64,000 nt of DNA from Pannonibacter carbonis (GTDB taxonomy: Bacteria; Pseudomonadota; Alphaproteobacteria; Rhizobiales; Stappiaceae), in the NCBI RefSeq assembly GCF_003012935.1, contig NZ_PUDR01000002.1, positions 310,001 to 374,000 on the forward strand, written 5' to 3'. Positions 7,376 to 16,687 of the stretch are shown piece after piece. A model generated the notes under the pieces. It ran no database searches and was not told where the DNA came from. It saw only the letters and a list, made by a program, of their open reading frames with translations. The translations under genes and the position numbers were made by a program. Position 1 is the stretch's first letter. Each line of letters begins with the position of its first letter.

Positions 7376-9190
7376 TTACACCGGCCCCATGCGGGCCGGC
7401 AGCAGCCGGACCACGTCGACGGGCAGGTCCTTGCCCTTGATCCGGTGGCTCCCGAGCGGGGCAAGTGTACAGGAAGACGGCAGTTCTTCCGCGACCTGCG
7501 CCGAGGCCAGGATGATGGTCTCGGCATCCGGATCGATGTCGCGGCCGAGCGTTTCCAGCCGTGCTGCGATATTCACCGTGTCGCCGATGACCGTGTAATT
7601 CACCCGCTGCGGCGCGCCGATATCTCCCACGACCAGCGGTCCGACATGCAGGCCGATGCGCAGGCGCACTGGCGGCAGGCCTTCCCCTGCGCGGCGCCGG
7701 TTGTCCATCTTGATCGCCCGGGCAATGTCGAGCGCAGCGCGCGCGGCGGCGGCTGCAGGCTGCTCCAGTTCCTCCGGCGCGCCCCAGAAGGCCATCACGC
7801 TGTCGCCGATGTATTTGTCGATGGTGCCGCCGTTGCGCTCGATGGCCTCACCGACCAGCGTCAGATGGGCGTTCAGGAAATCTGCGGTCTCCACCGCATC
7901 CAGCCCTTCGCTGATTGATGTGTAGCCGACGATATCGGTAAACAGCACCGCGACCCGGGTCTTGACCGGCGGCTGGTCGATCGAGCCTGTCTCGATCAGC
8001 CGGCGGACCAGCGTCTGCGGCAGATATCTGAGAAAGGCGCGCAGCCCCGTCAGCATGCTGTTGAAGCCTTGCGCCAGGTCGCGGATCTCGACGATGCGGC
8101 TGTCTGGCAGGGGTTCAAGGTCTCCAAGGTCCAGCCGGGCGATCAGGCGGGCGCTGCGTGCGGCCCTTCGGATCGGCCGGCCGATGTAGAAGGCCAGCAA
8201 GCCGCTGCCGAGGACGGCGAGGCCAAGAATGCCGACGCCAATCAGGCCGGCCACCGCAAGCCGTTGCAGCGGTGCCTCCAGCACGCTGACCGGAAAATAC
8301 GCGCCGACCTGAACCGGCAGCCCGACGGCATCCGTCCCGCTGCGTTCAAGCACGACGAAATAAGCGGCCCCATTGGCCGCTACAACCCGGAACATGGCGT
8401 GCGCCTCGACGAGGTTGTACCCCGCCGCATCCACTGGAACCATGGTCTGCATCTGCGGCAGGACTGGCCCCGGCGCATCGACGAGGTCCACCAGATCATT
8501 GTCTTCCGAGGCGTTTTGCGTCGCCGGGTCCAGCTGCGGATGCGCCAGAAGCTCCATGTTTCCATAAAACAGGAACATGGTCATGTCCGTGCTCGACAGG
8601 CCTCTGGCCATCACGGACAGGCTGTTCAGGGAGACGCGGACCCTCGCAAGCCCGAGAAACCGGTCGCCGGAGCGGGAGGGCACCACATAGCTGATTTCCG
8701 TTCGCCGGTTCGCTTCATTGTATTCCGGCTGGCTCCAGAATGGCCCTGGCGCCGCTTCCGCCTGCTGGGCAAGGTCCAGCAAGGTGGGGCGTGGCAGTCT
8801 CCGGATCGGCCGCAAGCCGAAATTGGCCCCGCTGTCGCCGCGCTCGACCTCGATACCGCTGCCGTCCGGCCGCACGATGTCAATCGCGATGACCTGGGGC
8901 GTGGCCGCAAGCACGCCATGGACAAATCCGGTCAGCGCCGCGTCATCGTCCGGGTCGATGGAGCCGCCGCGCAGCGCGCTGGCGACATAGGCCCCCTGTT
9001 CCCGGATCTGCGTCACATGTGTCTGGAACTTCAGGTCAAACGCATCCATGCCGAGGTCAACCAGCTGGCTGCCAAGCTGCGCCGTGACGGATCGGGACGT
9101 GTAGGCCGACAAGGCCAGGATCGTCAGGGCCGTCAGCAACACGCAGGTCGCGATCAGGCTGGCAAGTGTCGGGGTCAGGCGTAGCAGCAA
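7376..9190 (-). CDS. class III adenylate/guanylate cyclase, membrane receptor type
   Basis: A receptor-type cyclase of about 604 residues: TM1 near the N-terminus (TLASLIATCVLLTALTILAL), an extracytoplasmic Cache-like domain of roughly 270 residues, TM2 (VAGLIGVGILGLAVLGSGLLA), HAMP (RPIRRAARSARLIARLDLGD) and a C-terminal class III cyclase domain. The metal-binding Asp419 (FTDIVGYT) and Asp463 (IGDSVMAFWG) are intact, so it should make cyclic nucleotide. No ATG lies near the first TM helix. The TTG at 9190 with GGACG upstream is the best start; the frame extends further to 9412, but that stretch is composition-poor and untypical. It is convergent with the decarboxylase operon. Confidence 0.88.
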   Translation of the reverse strand: MLLRLTPTLASLIATCVLLTALTILALSAYTSRSVTAQLGSQLVDLGMDAFDLKFQTHVTQIREQGAYVASALRGGSIDPDDDAALTGFVHGVLAATPQVIAIDIVRPDGSGIEVERGDSGANFGLRPIRRLPRPTLLDLAQQAEAAPGPFWSQPEYNEANRRTEISYVVPSRSGDRFLGLARVRVSLNSLSVMARGLSSTDMTMFLFYGNMELLAHPQLDPATQNASEDNDLVDLVDAPGPVLPQMQTMVPVDAAGYNLVEAHAMFRVVAANGAAYFVVLERSGTDAVGLPVQVGAYFPVSVLEAPLQRLAVAGLIGVGILGLAVLGSGLLAFYIGRPIRRAARSARLIARLDLGDLEPLPDSRIVEIRDLAQGFNSMLTGLRAFLRYLPQTLVRRLIETGSIDQPPVKTRVAVLFTDIVGYTSISEGLDAVETADFLNAHLTLVGEAIERNGGTIDKYIGDSVMAFWGAPEELEQPAAAAARAALDIARAIKMDNRRRAGEGLPPVRLRIGLHVGPLVVGDIGAPQRVNYTVIGDTVNIAARLETLGRDIDPDAETIILASAQVAEELPSSCTLAPLGSHRIKGKDLPVDVVRLLPARMGPV

Positions 9191-9496
9191 GGTGCGTCCG
9201 TCTTCATGGTCGTGACAATGACGACAGACTAACCACTTTTTGCGAGCAAACTGTAAAATCTGCCTGTATCGCCACAAAATAAAGGGGCGACCTGACCTGC
9301 CTCTTGTCCTGACCTCTTCGGATCGCTTCAGTCCGGTCTGCACCGCCCTTGCCGATCCGGTGGGCAAGCCTTTGACAGTCCGTCTGGTTGTTGATGATCC
9401 GTGGAAAAGCAACGCAGGCGCGACGCCGTTCAGCGCTGTGTCACAGGCTGTGCCTGCAGAGCGTGATGGCCCGCGCGCAGGCGGGCCATGACAGGA
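9191..9496. other. 306-base gap between cyclase and small secreted protein gene
   Basis: This should contain the cyclase promoter (minus strand). The only clear structure is a perfect 9-bp hairpin, ATGGCCCGC/GCGGGCCAT (9466-9489, 6-base loop), immediately downstream of the next minus-strand gene; it lacks a T-tract but may act as its terminator. Confidence 0.6.
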
Positions 9497-9877
9497 TCAG
9501 TTGCACATCTGCTGATGGCCGACGACCACATACTGGCCGATATAGGGATCCCAGCGCTGGATCGGCGACATGTAGCAGCGCGGCACCGGCGGCGGCGCAT
9601 AGTAGACCGGTCCGCCATAGTGCGGATAGGGCGGCGGGGGCGGATAATAGGCCGGGGGAGGGGCGATATACTCCGGTCCGCTGTTGGCAGCGGCCGCACC
9701 CAGCAGAGCGCCGGCAGCAAGACCGACGGCAGCACCGGCCGCCAGCGCCCCGTTGCGCCCGTCACGCGCCTCAGCCTGCGGCACCGACACCGCCAGAACC
9801 CCCAGCGCCATCACGCCGGCAAGGGCCGCTGCACCAGCCCGGCGCAAACAGGACCCCTTCACAAAACTCTTCACCAT
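9497..9877 (-). CDS. small secreted Gly/Ala- then Pro/Tyr-rich protein
   Basis: A 126-residue protein of unknown function. It has an N-terminal signal peptide (about 1-38, ending AEA-RD), then a Gly/Ala-rich segment resembling a glycine-zipper (LAAGAAVGLAAGALLGAAAA), then a Pro/Tyr-rich stretch, and a C-terminal tail with two Cys (PRCYMSP and the near-terminal QQMCN) that could form a disulfide. Small envelope proteins of this layout are common in Hyphomicrobiales. The ATG follows an AGAGAT-type ribosome site. No enzymatic motif; a role in the envelope is inferred. Confidence 0.7.
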   Translation of the reverse strand: MVKSFVKGSCLRRAGAAALAGVMALGVLAVSVPQAEARDGRNGALAAGAAVGLAAGALLGAAAANSGPEYIAPPPAYYPPPPPYPHYGGPVYYAPPPVPRCYMSPIQRWDPYIGQYVVVGHQQMCN

Positions 9878-10108
9878 CTCTTCGTCTCCGAAGCGCCGGA
9901 TGCTTCAACCGGCGATACAGGAACATACCACACCCCGATCAGGGCAATGTGATGGCAGACACACACTTGGCATGGCGAGGTTGCAACGCCGTTGCCCGCC
10001 TTCCGTCCCCATCCCCCTCGACGTTGCCGTCTGTCCCGTCTAAAACCGCAGCAAGGAAAATGGCCGGCAGGGAGTGAGTCCCCGGCAAGGCCAGGCGGAG
10101 GGGGTTGC

Positions 10109-11290
10109 ATGAAGCCGACCAATCCGGTGTTCACCGGGCTTGAGACCACCATTTTCGAGGCGATGTCCCGCCTGGCGCGTGAGCATGGCGCGATCAATCT
10201 GGGTCAGGGCTTCCCCGATGTCGACGGTCCGGAAGATGTGCGCCGTGTTGCCGCCGACGCCCTGATCGATGGCCCGAACCAGTATCCGCCGATGATGGGC
10301 ATTCCGGAGCTGCGCCAGGCGGTGGCCGAGGCCAACAAGCGCTTTTATGGCCTTGATATCGACTGGGCCAACGAGGTGATGGTAACCTCCGGCGCGACCG
10401 AGGCGCTGACCGACTGCATCCTCGCCCTGGTCGAGCCGGGCGACGAGGTCATTCTCATCGAGCCGCTCTACGACTGCTACCTGCCGATCGTCCGGCGCAC
10501 CGGCGGCATCCCGGTCCGCGTGCGCGTCACGCCGCCGACCTGGAGCCTTGACCTCGACGCGCTGGAAAAAGCCTTTACCGAAAACACCAAGGCGATCCTC
10601 CTCAACAACCCGATGAACCCGGCCGGCAAGGTGTTCTCGGAAGCCGAACTCGCCCGCATCGCCGAGCTTTGCGTCGAGCATGACGTCTATGCCATCTGCG
10701 ACGAGGTCTACGAGCATCTCCTGTTCGACGGCTCGGTGCATCGCCCGTTGATGAGCTTCCCCGGCATGCGCGAGCGCACCGTGCGTGTCGGCTCAGCCGG
10801 CAAGACCTTCTCGCTCACCGGCTGGAAGATCGGCTATGTCACCGGCGCGCCGAAGCTGCTCGACCCGATTGCCAAGGCGCATCAGTATGTCACCTTCACC
10901 ACGCCGCCGAACCTGCAGAAGGCGGTGGCGCATGGCCTGCGCAAGGATGACAGCTATTTCGACGGCCTGTCCGCCGAGCTTCAGGCCAAGCGGGACCTGC
11001 TGGCCGAGGGCCTTGCCGGGCTCGGCTTTGGCGTGCTGCCTTGCGAGGGCACGTATTTCCTCACCTGCGACATCACTCCGCTCGGGCTCGAGGGGCGCGA
11101 CGTCGACATCTGCAAGCGCATGGTGACCGAGGCGGGCGTTGTCGCCATTCCGGTTTCCGCCTTCTACATGGCCGATGCACCGACCAACTACATCCGCTTC
11201 TGCTTCTGCAAGCGCGATGAAGTGCTGGCCGAGGCGCTGGCCCGGCTCGGCACCTGGCTCCGGCCAGCGCTTGCCGTCAGCAACGCCTGA
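10109..11290 (+). CDS. class I/II pyridoxal-phosphate aminotransferase
   Basis: A 393-residue fold-type I aminotransferase of the kynurenine-oxoglutarate / methionine aminotransferase-like subgroup. It shows INLGQGFPD at the N-terminus, LLNNPMNPAGKVF (substrate arginine region), ICDEVYEH (PLP-ring Asp and Tyr) and the PLP-binding Lys232 in SAGKTFSLTGWKIGY. It transfers the amino group from an amino acid (probably a hydrophobic, sulfur or aromatic one) to a 2-oxoacid. The ATG at 10109 follows GGCGGAGG; upstream in-frame codons read as non-coding. It precedes an asparaginase and a LOG gene on the same strand with short gaps, suggesting a nitrogen-salvage operon. Confidence 0.88.
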   Translation: MKPTNPVFTGLETTIFEAMSRLAREHGAINLGQGFPDVDGPEDVRRVAADALIDGPNQYPPMMGIPELRQAVAEANKRFYGLDIDWANEVMVTSGATEALTDCILALVEPGDEVILIEPLYDCYLPIVRRTGGIPVRVRVTPPTWSLDLDALEKAFTENTKAILLNNPMNPAGKVFSEAELARIAELCVEHDVYAICDEVYEHLLFDGSVHRPLMSFPGMRERTVRVGSAGKTFSLTGWKIGYVTGAPKLLDPIAKAHQYVTFTTPPNLQKAVAHGLRKDDSYFDGLSAELQAKRDLLAEGLAGLGFGVLPCEGTYFLTCDITPLGLEGRDVDICKRMVTEAGVVAIPVSAFYMADAPTNYIRFCFCKRDEVLAEALARLGTWLRPALAVSNA

Positions 11291-11324
11291 ACCAGTCGTC
11301 TCTTCACATCCCAAGCGAGGTTTC

Positions 11325-12362
11325 ATGAGCAATCCGGTTCTGGTCGAAGTGACCCGCGGCGATGTGGTGGAAAGCCGCCATCGCGGTGCCATCGCCATCT
11401 TTGATGCCAATGGTACGCCCGTGCTGAAGATCGGCGACACCGGACGCCGGGTGTTCCCGCGTTCTGCCATCAAGGCGCTGCAGGCGCTGCCGCTGGTGGA
11501 ATCGGGCGCTGCCGACGCACTGGATTACGATCCGGCCGAACTGGCGCTGGCCTGTTCCTCGCACAATGGCGAAGAGCGGCACGTCAATGCCGCCCGGGTC
11601 ATGCTGATCAAGGCCGGCCTTGAGGATGATGCCCTCGAATGCGGGCCCCAGTGGCCCTCGCGCGTCGAGGACGTGGCGGGTCTTGCGCGCGCGGGCGAAA
11701 CGCCCTGCGCCCTGCACAACAACTGTTCCGGCAAGCACGCCGGCTTCCTTGGTCTTGCCAAGGTGATGGGCGCGCCGACCCGTGGCTATGTTCTGCCGGA
11801 CCATCCTGTGCAGCAGGAGATCAAGGCGGTGCTGGAGGCCATGACCGGCGACACGCTGACACCGGACATCTGCGGCATCGACGGCTGCGCCATCCCGACC
11901 TTTGCCACCCCGCTGGACGGTTTTGCCCGCGCCTTTGCCGCCTTCGGCACTGGCGAGAACCTGGAGCCCTTGCGCGCCGAGGCCGCCCGCCGGCTCTATG
12001 ATGCCTGCGTCGACAACGCGTTCATGGTCGCAGGTACGGATCGCTTCTGCACCCGCGCCATGGCCGGCTTCCGCCGCCGCGTTTTCGTCAAGACCGGGGC
12101 AGAGGGCGTGTTCTGCGCCACCATCCCCGAGCTTGGCCTCGGCATCGCGCTCAAATGCGATGACGGCGCCTCCCGCGCATCGGAAGTCATGATGGCTTCG
12201 ATCCTCGAGGCCTTCCTTGACCTCAATGACGACGAGAAGGCCCTGCTGCAGGATCTGACCCAGCCGGCGATCAAGACCCGCCTTGACGTCAAGGCCGGCG
12301 TCATCCGACCGACCAGCGATCTCCTCACCGACCTGAAACGCGCCGCCAGTGTGAGTGCGTGA
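11325..12362 (+). CDS. L-asparaginase, Rhizobium etli-type (asparaginase II family)
   Basis: A 345-residue enzyme of the asparaginase II family (PF06089), unrelated to the E. coli AnsA/AnsB fold and typified by the inducible rhizobial asparaginase. Visible family features are the N-terminal [26 protein letters not shown] with the SxxK-like serine/lysine pair, [11 protein letters not shown], and [12 protein letters not shown]. It hydrolyses L-asparagine to aspartate and ammonia. It follows the aminotransferase by 34 bases with CGAGG before the ATG. Its TGA stop overlaps the ATG of the next gene by one base, indicating an operon. Confidence 0.9.
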   Translation: MSNPVLVEVTRGDVVESRHRGAIAIFDANGTPVLKIGDTGRRVFPRSAIKALQALPLVESGAADALDYDPAELALACSSHNGEERHVNAARVMLIKAGLEDDALECGPQWPSRVEDVAGLARAGETPCALHNNCSGKHAGFLGLAKVMGAPTRGYVLPDHPVQQEIKAVLEAMTGDTLTPDICGIDGCAIPTFATPLDGFARAFAAFGTGENLEPLRAEAARRLYDACVDNAFMVAGTDRFCTRAMAGFRRRVFVKTGAEGVFCATIPELGLGIALKCDDGASRASEVMMASILEAFLDLNDDEKALLQDLTQPAIKTRLDVKAGVIRPTSDLLTDLKRAASVSA

Positions 12363-12955
12363 TGACCCAAACGATCAAGTCAGTCTGTGTCTTCTGCGGA
12401 TCGAGTTCCGGCACGGATCCGGTGTTTGAAGTCGCCGCGCGGGACACGGGGCGCGTGATTGCCGAGGCGGGGCTGACGCTTGTCTATGGCGGCGCCAGCG
12501 TCGGCCTGATGGGCGCTGTGGCCGATGGGGCGCTTGCTGCAGGTGGCCGGGTCATCGGCGTTTTGCCGGAGGCCCTGAAGGCCAAGGAGCTGGAGCACAA
12601 GGGTCTCAGCGAGTTGCATGTCGTCGGCTCGATGCACGAGCGCAAGGCGATGTTCGCCGACCTGTCCGATGCGTTCTTTACGCTGCCCGGCGGCACCGGC
12701 ACGATGGAAGAGATCTTCGAGGTCTGGACCTGGGGCCAGCTCGGCTACCATGCCAAGGCCTTTGGCCTCCTGAACACCGGCGGCTTCTATGACGGCCTGA
12801 TCCGGTTCCTCGATACGCAGGTCGACAAGGGCTTCGTCAAGCCGGCGATGCGCGCGATGCTGCAGGTGGCTGACACGCCGGAGGCCTTGCTGTCGGCCTG
12901 CGCGGCCTATGTCCCGCCGGCCACGGGCAAGTGGATCGGCCGCGGCCAGACCTGA
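12362..12955 (+). CDS. LOG-family protein (TIGR00730 Rossmann fold)
   Basis: A 197-residue LOG-type protein. The Rossmann nucleotide-binding segment [19 protein letters not shown] and the signature [12 protein letters not shown], preceded by SMHERKAMF, define the family. Biochemically studied members are phosphoribohydrolases that release free base from nucleoside 5'-monophosphates (cytokinin activation in plants). In bacteria the physiological role is usually AMP or nucleotide salvage. The ATG at 12362 overlaps the asparaginase stop codon by one base. A GTG one codon earlier is possible but adds nothing. Confidence 0.92.
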   Translation: MTQTIKSVCVFCGSSSGTDPVFEVAARDTGRVIAEAGLTLVYGGASVGLMGAVADGALAAGGRVIGVLPEALKAKELEHKGLSELHVVGSMHERKAMFADLSDAFFTLPGGTGTMEEIFEVWTWGQLGYHAKAFGLLNTGGFYDGLIRFLDTQVDKGFVKPAMRAMLQVADTPEALLSACAAYVPPATGKWIGRGQT

Positions 12956-12966
12956 GGTCGGCGGCT

Positions 12967-12997
12967 GGTTTCCCCGTCGGGGAGGCTCACGGAAACC
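12967..12997 (+). terminator. weak hairpin after the LOG gene
   Basis: GGTTTCC (12967-12973) can pair with GGAAACC (12991-12997), with a smaller CCCCG/GGGG pairing inside. There is no T-tract, so termination here would be Rho-assisted or imperfect. Confidence 0.35.
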
Positions 12998-13149
12998 CGG
13001 TGTTAACCCTGCCTGCTGAAGGTGGCGGCGCGGCGATGTCCCTCTGCCGCAGCCATGCCCCATTTGCCTGACACTCCCGTGCTGGCTAAGCTTTCGAACC
13101 TTGTCAAACCGGTTCGCCCCCTGTTGTTGTTTCCGGAGTCATCCTGCCA

Positions 13150-13761
13150 ATGCGTTTCGTACCCCTGTTCGCTGCACTTGGCTTGTCCGTCGTTATGGCG
13201 GCCTGTTCGCAGACCTCGAACTATGTCGAGACGACATCATCGGTGCCTTCGGCCATTCCAGCGGCCGCCCGGACATCCAACGTGACGCTGGTGCAGATCA
13301 CCGGACAGGGCGTCGGCGGCATCAATGCGTCCACCCCCTATTCGAGCAAGGCGATCCAGGCGGCCTTGCCCGGCTTTACCACCGACAGCATCCAGACCGC
13401 CGTCGAGATGACGACCGAAAATGCCATCGGCGCGTTCAACTCCGATGGTTTCCAGGTGCTGCAGGTGTTCAAGGCCAGCGATGGCCGCATCCGCACGGTT
13501 CATGGTGTGACACACCATCTGGCCGGCCCCAATGGGGAACGCATCGGCATGACCTTCGCGGAAGTCGGCACCCGCCGGTCTGATTGCCGCATTGGCCAGG
13601 AGTTGTGGCGCGGCATGGCCATTTGCACGGCGCGGGGCGTTCCGAATGTGCAGCTCGTTTACGCCATTCCGCAGTTTACCGGCCCGTGGGATCAGCTGCC
13701 GCCGGATAACCAGCTGCGCGGTGCTGCCATCCAGCGCATTCTGTGGACGCCGGCTTCCTGA
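13150..13761 (+). CDS. outer-membrane lipoprotein, DUF1131/YfeY-like
   Basis: A 203-residue lipoprotein. The signal sequence ends in a lipobox (VMAAC, lipidated Cys19) followed by a Ser/Thr/Ala-rich linker. The body contains ITGQGVGGINASTPYSSKAIQAALPGF, which resembles the DUF1131 family (the E. coli RpoE-regulated lipoprotein YfeY), then a Cys pair (about Cys142 and Cys153) that may form a disulfide in the periplasm. No catalytic motif is visible. It is monocistronic, 194 bases after the LOG gene and 56 bases before meaB. The family assignment is by resemblance and moderately sure; the lipoprotein call is firm. Confidence 0.7.
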   Translation: MRFVPLFAALGLSVVMAACSQTSNYVETTSSVPSAIPAAARTSNVTLVQITGQGVGGINASTPYSSKAIQAALPGFTTDSIQTAVEMTTENAIGAFNSDGFQVLQVFKASDGRIRTVHGVTHHLAGPNGERIGMTFAEVGTRRSDCRIGQELWRGMAICTARGVPNVQLVYAIPQFTGPWDQLPPDNQLRGAAIQRILWTPAS

Positions 13762-13817
13762 ATTTCCGACCTTTCGCCGGGATGACGTGCAGCAAGTAAT
13801 CGGCTAAGCCTTGTGGC

Positions 13818-14822
13818 ATGACCGCTTCGCCCGCCGCCTCAAGCGCCAGCCTTGATCCCGAGCATCTGGCCGCCGGCATTCTCGCCGGCAACCGGGCAAC
13901 GCTTGCCCGCGCCATTACACTGGTCGAATCGCGCAAGCGCGAGCACCGGGACGTCGCCCGGGCCCTGCTGACGCGCCTGATGCCGCACACCGGCCAGGCA
14001 CATCGCGTCGGCATCACGGGCGTTCCCGGCGTCGGCAAGTCCACGACCATCGACACACTGGGCAGCAACCTGACGGCATTAGGCCACCGGGTCGCGGTTC
14101 TGGCCGTCGATCCGTCGTCCACCCGCACGGGCGGCTCGATCCTCGGCGACAAGACGCGCATGGCGCAGCTGGCGGTGGATCCGGGCGCCTATATCCGGCC
14201 GTCGCCTTCGGCCGGCACACTGGGCGGTGTCGCGGCGAAGACGCGCGAGACCATGCTCCTGTGCGAGGCGGCCGGCTTTGATGTCATCCTGGTGGAAACG
14301 GTCGGCATCGGCCAGTCCGAGACGACCGTGGCCGAGATGGTCGATTTCTTCCTCGTCTTGATGCTGCCGGGGGCGGGGGACGAGTTGCAGGGCATCAAGA
14401 AGGGCGTCCTCGAGATCGCCGATCTCATCGCCGTCAACAAGGCGGACGGGGACGGCGCAATCCGGGCCCGCAGCGCCGCCTCGGACTATCGCAGTGCCCT
14501 GCATATCCTGAGCCCGCGCTCGCCAACCTGGTCGCCGCCTGTGGTCACCATCTCGGGTCTTGCCAATGAGGGGCTGTCGGAGATGTGGGCGCAGGTGGAA
14601 CTGCACCGCTCGAAGATGCAGGCCACCGGCGAATGGGCCAGCCGCCGCGCCAGCCAGCAGGTCGCCTGGATGTGGGACATGCTGCAGCAGCGCCTGATGG
14701 AGGCGTTGACCCGCGAGCCGGCCCGCGCCGCCCGGATCAAGGCGCTGGAAGCCGATGTCCGCGACGGACGTGTCCCCGCATCGGCCGCTGTCGAAGATAT
14801 TGCAAGCCTGATGGGGCTCTAG
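13818..14822 (+). CDS. meaB: methylmalonyl-CoA mutase-associated GTPase MeaB
   Basis: A 334-residue G3E-family P-loop GTPase (MeaB/ArgK). Walker A is GVPGVGKS (68-75), the Mg/switch region is DPSSTRTGGSILGDKTRM, ETVGIGQSE holds the G3 equivalent, and NKADGD is the base-specificity motif. MeaB gates cobalamin loading and protects methylmalonyl-CoA mutase from inactivation. Its client, the MutAB pair, is encoded about 12 kb downstream on the opposite strand rather than adjacent, so they are not one operon here. The gene converges with a small minus-strand gene; the two stop codons share a CTAG. Confidence 0.94.
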   Translation: MTASPAASSASLDPEHLAAGILAGNRATLARAITLVESRKREHRDVARALLTRLMPHTGQAHRVGITGVPGVGKSTTIDTLGSNLTALGHRVAVLAVDPSSTRTGGSILGDKTRMAQLAVDPGAYIRPSPSAGTLGGVAAKTRETMLLCEAAGFDVILVETVGIGQSETTVAEMVDFFLVLMLPGAGDELQGIKKGVLEIADLIAVNKADGDGAIRARSAASDYRSALHILSPRSPTWSPPVVTISGLANEGLSEMWAQVELHRSKMQATGEWASRRASQQVAWMWDMLQQRLMEALTREPARAARIKALEADVRDGRVPASAAVEDIASLMGL

Positions 14823-15106
14823 AGCGCGACCGATCCATGTCTCCTTGGCGAAGGTTGGTGTTCCTTCAGGAAATGCCGCAGTGCCATGAACAGGTCGCGC
14901 GCATGCGCCCGGTCGCCCCGGTCCAGGGCGTTGCGAATGTCCTCCTCGATCATCTGCTGCACCTTCTCCGCCCCATGCGGTAGATGCAGTAGATAGGCCC
15001 CGAGCGCTGCCGCAGCGATTTCCGGCAGATGCTCGTGCTCTGCCAGTGCTTTGACTTCTGCCTCGTCCAGACCACAGAGCGCGATGCAATCGGTCAGGCT
15101 GATCAT
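14819..15106 (-). CDS. conserved small protein of unknown function
   Basis: A 95-residue, largely helical soluble protein (ISLTDCIALCGLDEAEVKALAEHEHLPE...). The ATG at 15106 is supported by a strong AAGGAGGAGA ribosome site just upstream; a longer upstream frame is not. The N-terminal helix-turn resembles regulatory or HTH-like helices, but no known DNA-binding motif can be defended. The sequence contains two Cys near the N-terminus and an acidic/His-rich middle. It is convergent with meaB and divergent from the Tat-secreted repeat protein. I do not recognise its function. Confidence 0.75.
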   Translation of the reverse strand: MISLTDCIALCGLDEAEVKALAEHEHLPEIAAAALGAYLLHLPHGAEKVQQMIEEDIRNALDRGDRAHARDLFMALRHFLKEHQPSPRRHGSVAL

Positions 15107-15253
15107 GGTCCGTCTCCTCCTTGATGACTTTTCTAGTCTGACGCAACGGCAGATGTCCGCATTGAGGCGGATCAACCGGCACGCCCCTTGCTACCAGGGC
15201 GTAACACCTGCTGCCCCTGTGCCGCATCGACACGAAAGCCGGACATCACACGG

Positions 15254-16642
15254 ATGGGAACCCGCCTGATCTTGCCAGACCTGAGCAGACGCCACTTTCT
15301 GGCAGGCATCGCCCTGTGTCTTTCCGGGACGGCTGCAGTTGCCCAGACCCGCGTTGCTGATCTGCGCGGAACCATCGATGCCGCCGATCTGGGCGTGCTG
15401 CCTGATTGCGCCGACGACCAGAGCGCCCAGATGCAGCGCGCCATCAACCGGGCGGTCGAGAAGGGCAGGGCGCTGTTCCTGCCTGCCGGAACCTACCCGG
15501 TTGCGAACCTGCGCCTGCCGTCGGGAACGTTGATCGTGGGTGTGCCCGGCCGCACGCGACTGGTCTACCAGGGCGGCGGCGGCTTGCTGGCCACGGCCGA
15601 GGGCGTGGCGCGCATCGGGCTGGACGGCGTCGTCTTCGACGGGGCCAACAAGCTGATCAACGAGCATGCCTTCGGCCTCCTGCATTTCCTCGATGTCGAT
15701 CACCTGAGCCTCGTCAATTGCGAGATCACCGGTTCCAGCCGCTCCGGTCTTGCGCTGGATCGCTGCGCTGGCCATGTCGAGCGCTGCCTCGTCTCGGGGG
15801 CGGCCGAAGCTGGCATCCGGTCTGTCGAGGCGCGCGGGCTGGTCTTCGCCGAAAACGTCATTACAGACTGCGCCAATGCCGGCCTGATGGTGATGCGCTG
15901 GCAACAGGCCGAGGATGGAACGCTGATCCGGGGCAACCGCATCGAGCGGATTGCGGCCCGAGCCGGCGGCACGGGGCAGAACGGCAACGGCATCAATATC
16001 TTCCGCGCCAACGGGGTGATGATCACCGGCAACCGGGTGGCGGACTGCGCCTTTTCAGCCATCCGCGCCAACACAGCCTCGAATGTGCAGATCATCGCCA
16101 ACTCCTGCCTGCGATCCGGCGAGACCGGCATCTACAGCGAGTTTGAATTCGAGGGCGCGGTGATCTCGGACAACATCGTCGACGGGGCCACCATCGGGAT
16201 CTCTGTCGCCAACTTCCTTTCGGGCGGCCGCATGGCGGTTGTCTCGGGAAATCTCGTGCGCAATCTCTCCGTGAAAAGCCCCTATCCGGAGCAGGGAGGC
16301 GCAGGCAAAGGTATCGGTATCTACGTGGAGGCTGATACGACTGTTACGGGCAATGTCATCGAGAATGCACCGAGGTTCGGCGTCATGGCCGGCTGGGGGC
16401 CCTACCTGCGCGATGTGGTGATTGCAGACAATGTCGTGCGTGACAGCGGCGTCGCCGTCTCTGTCAGTGCCGTGGAAGGCTCAGGCACAGCTGTCATCCG
16501 CGGCAATATCCTGTCCGGCTACAGGGAGGCGGCCATCGTCGGCTATCGCTGGCGCGATGCCGACACCGGTGATCTCGCAGGCGGCGCTGCGGCTCCTGCC
16601 CACCTGACGATTTCAGGTAACGTCGTGCGCCCGGCAAGTTAG
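15254..16642 (+). CDS. Tat-exported parallel beta-helix repeat protein (TIGR03808-like)
   Basis: A 462-residue exported protein. A twin-arginine signal (SRRHFLAGIAL, residues about 11-21) precedes a hydrophobic stretch and AVA-Q cleavage. The rest is a right-handed beta-helix of the pectin-lyase type: repeated coils of N-x-I/V-x-x-C/A-x-x-A/G such as GNRIERI, GNRVADC, DNIVDG, GNVIENA, DNVVRDS and GNILSGY. This matches the TIGR03808 family of Tat-translocated repeat proteins in alphaproteobacteria. Such folds bind or cleave polysaccharides, but no catalytic triad of known lyases is evident and the family is uncharacterised. The ATG at 15254 follows ACGG; an earlier ATG at 15188 would bury the Tat motif. 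Confidence 0.85.
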   Translation: MGTRLILPDLSRRHFLAGIALCLSGTAAVAQTRVADLRGTIDAADLGVLPDCADDQSAQMQRAINRAVEKGRALFLPAGTYPVANLRLPSGTLIVGVPGRTRLVYQGGGGLLATAEGVARIGLDGVVFDGANKLINEHAFGLLHFLDVDHLSLVNCEITGSSRSGLALDRCAGHVERCLVSGAAEAGIRSVEARGLVFAENVITDCANAGLMVMRWQQAEDGTLIRGNRIERIAARAGGTGQNGNGINIFRANGVMITGNRVADCAFSAIRANTASNVQIIANSCLRSGETGIYSEFEFEGAVISDNIVDGATIGISVANFLSGGRMAVVSGNLVRNLSVKSPYPEQGGAGKGIGIYVEADTTVTGNVIENAPRFGVMAGWGPYLRDVVIADNVVRDSGVAVSVSAVEGSGTAVIRGNILSGYREAAIVGYRWRDADTGDLAGGAAAPAHLTISGNVVRPAS

Positions 16643-16645
16643 CCA

Positions 16646-16663
16646 CTCCCGGAAAACCGGGAG
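16646..16663. terminator. bidirectional hairpin between convergent genes
   Basis: CTCCCGG-AAAA-CCGGGAG, a perfect 7-bp stem, sits in the 45-base gap between the Tat repeat protein and the convergent dipeptidase. There is no clear T-tract on either side. Confidence 0.45.
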
Positions 16664-16687
16664 CAGCCATTTCGGGGTGTGGTGTCG

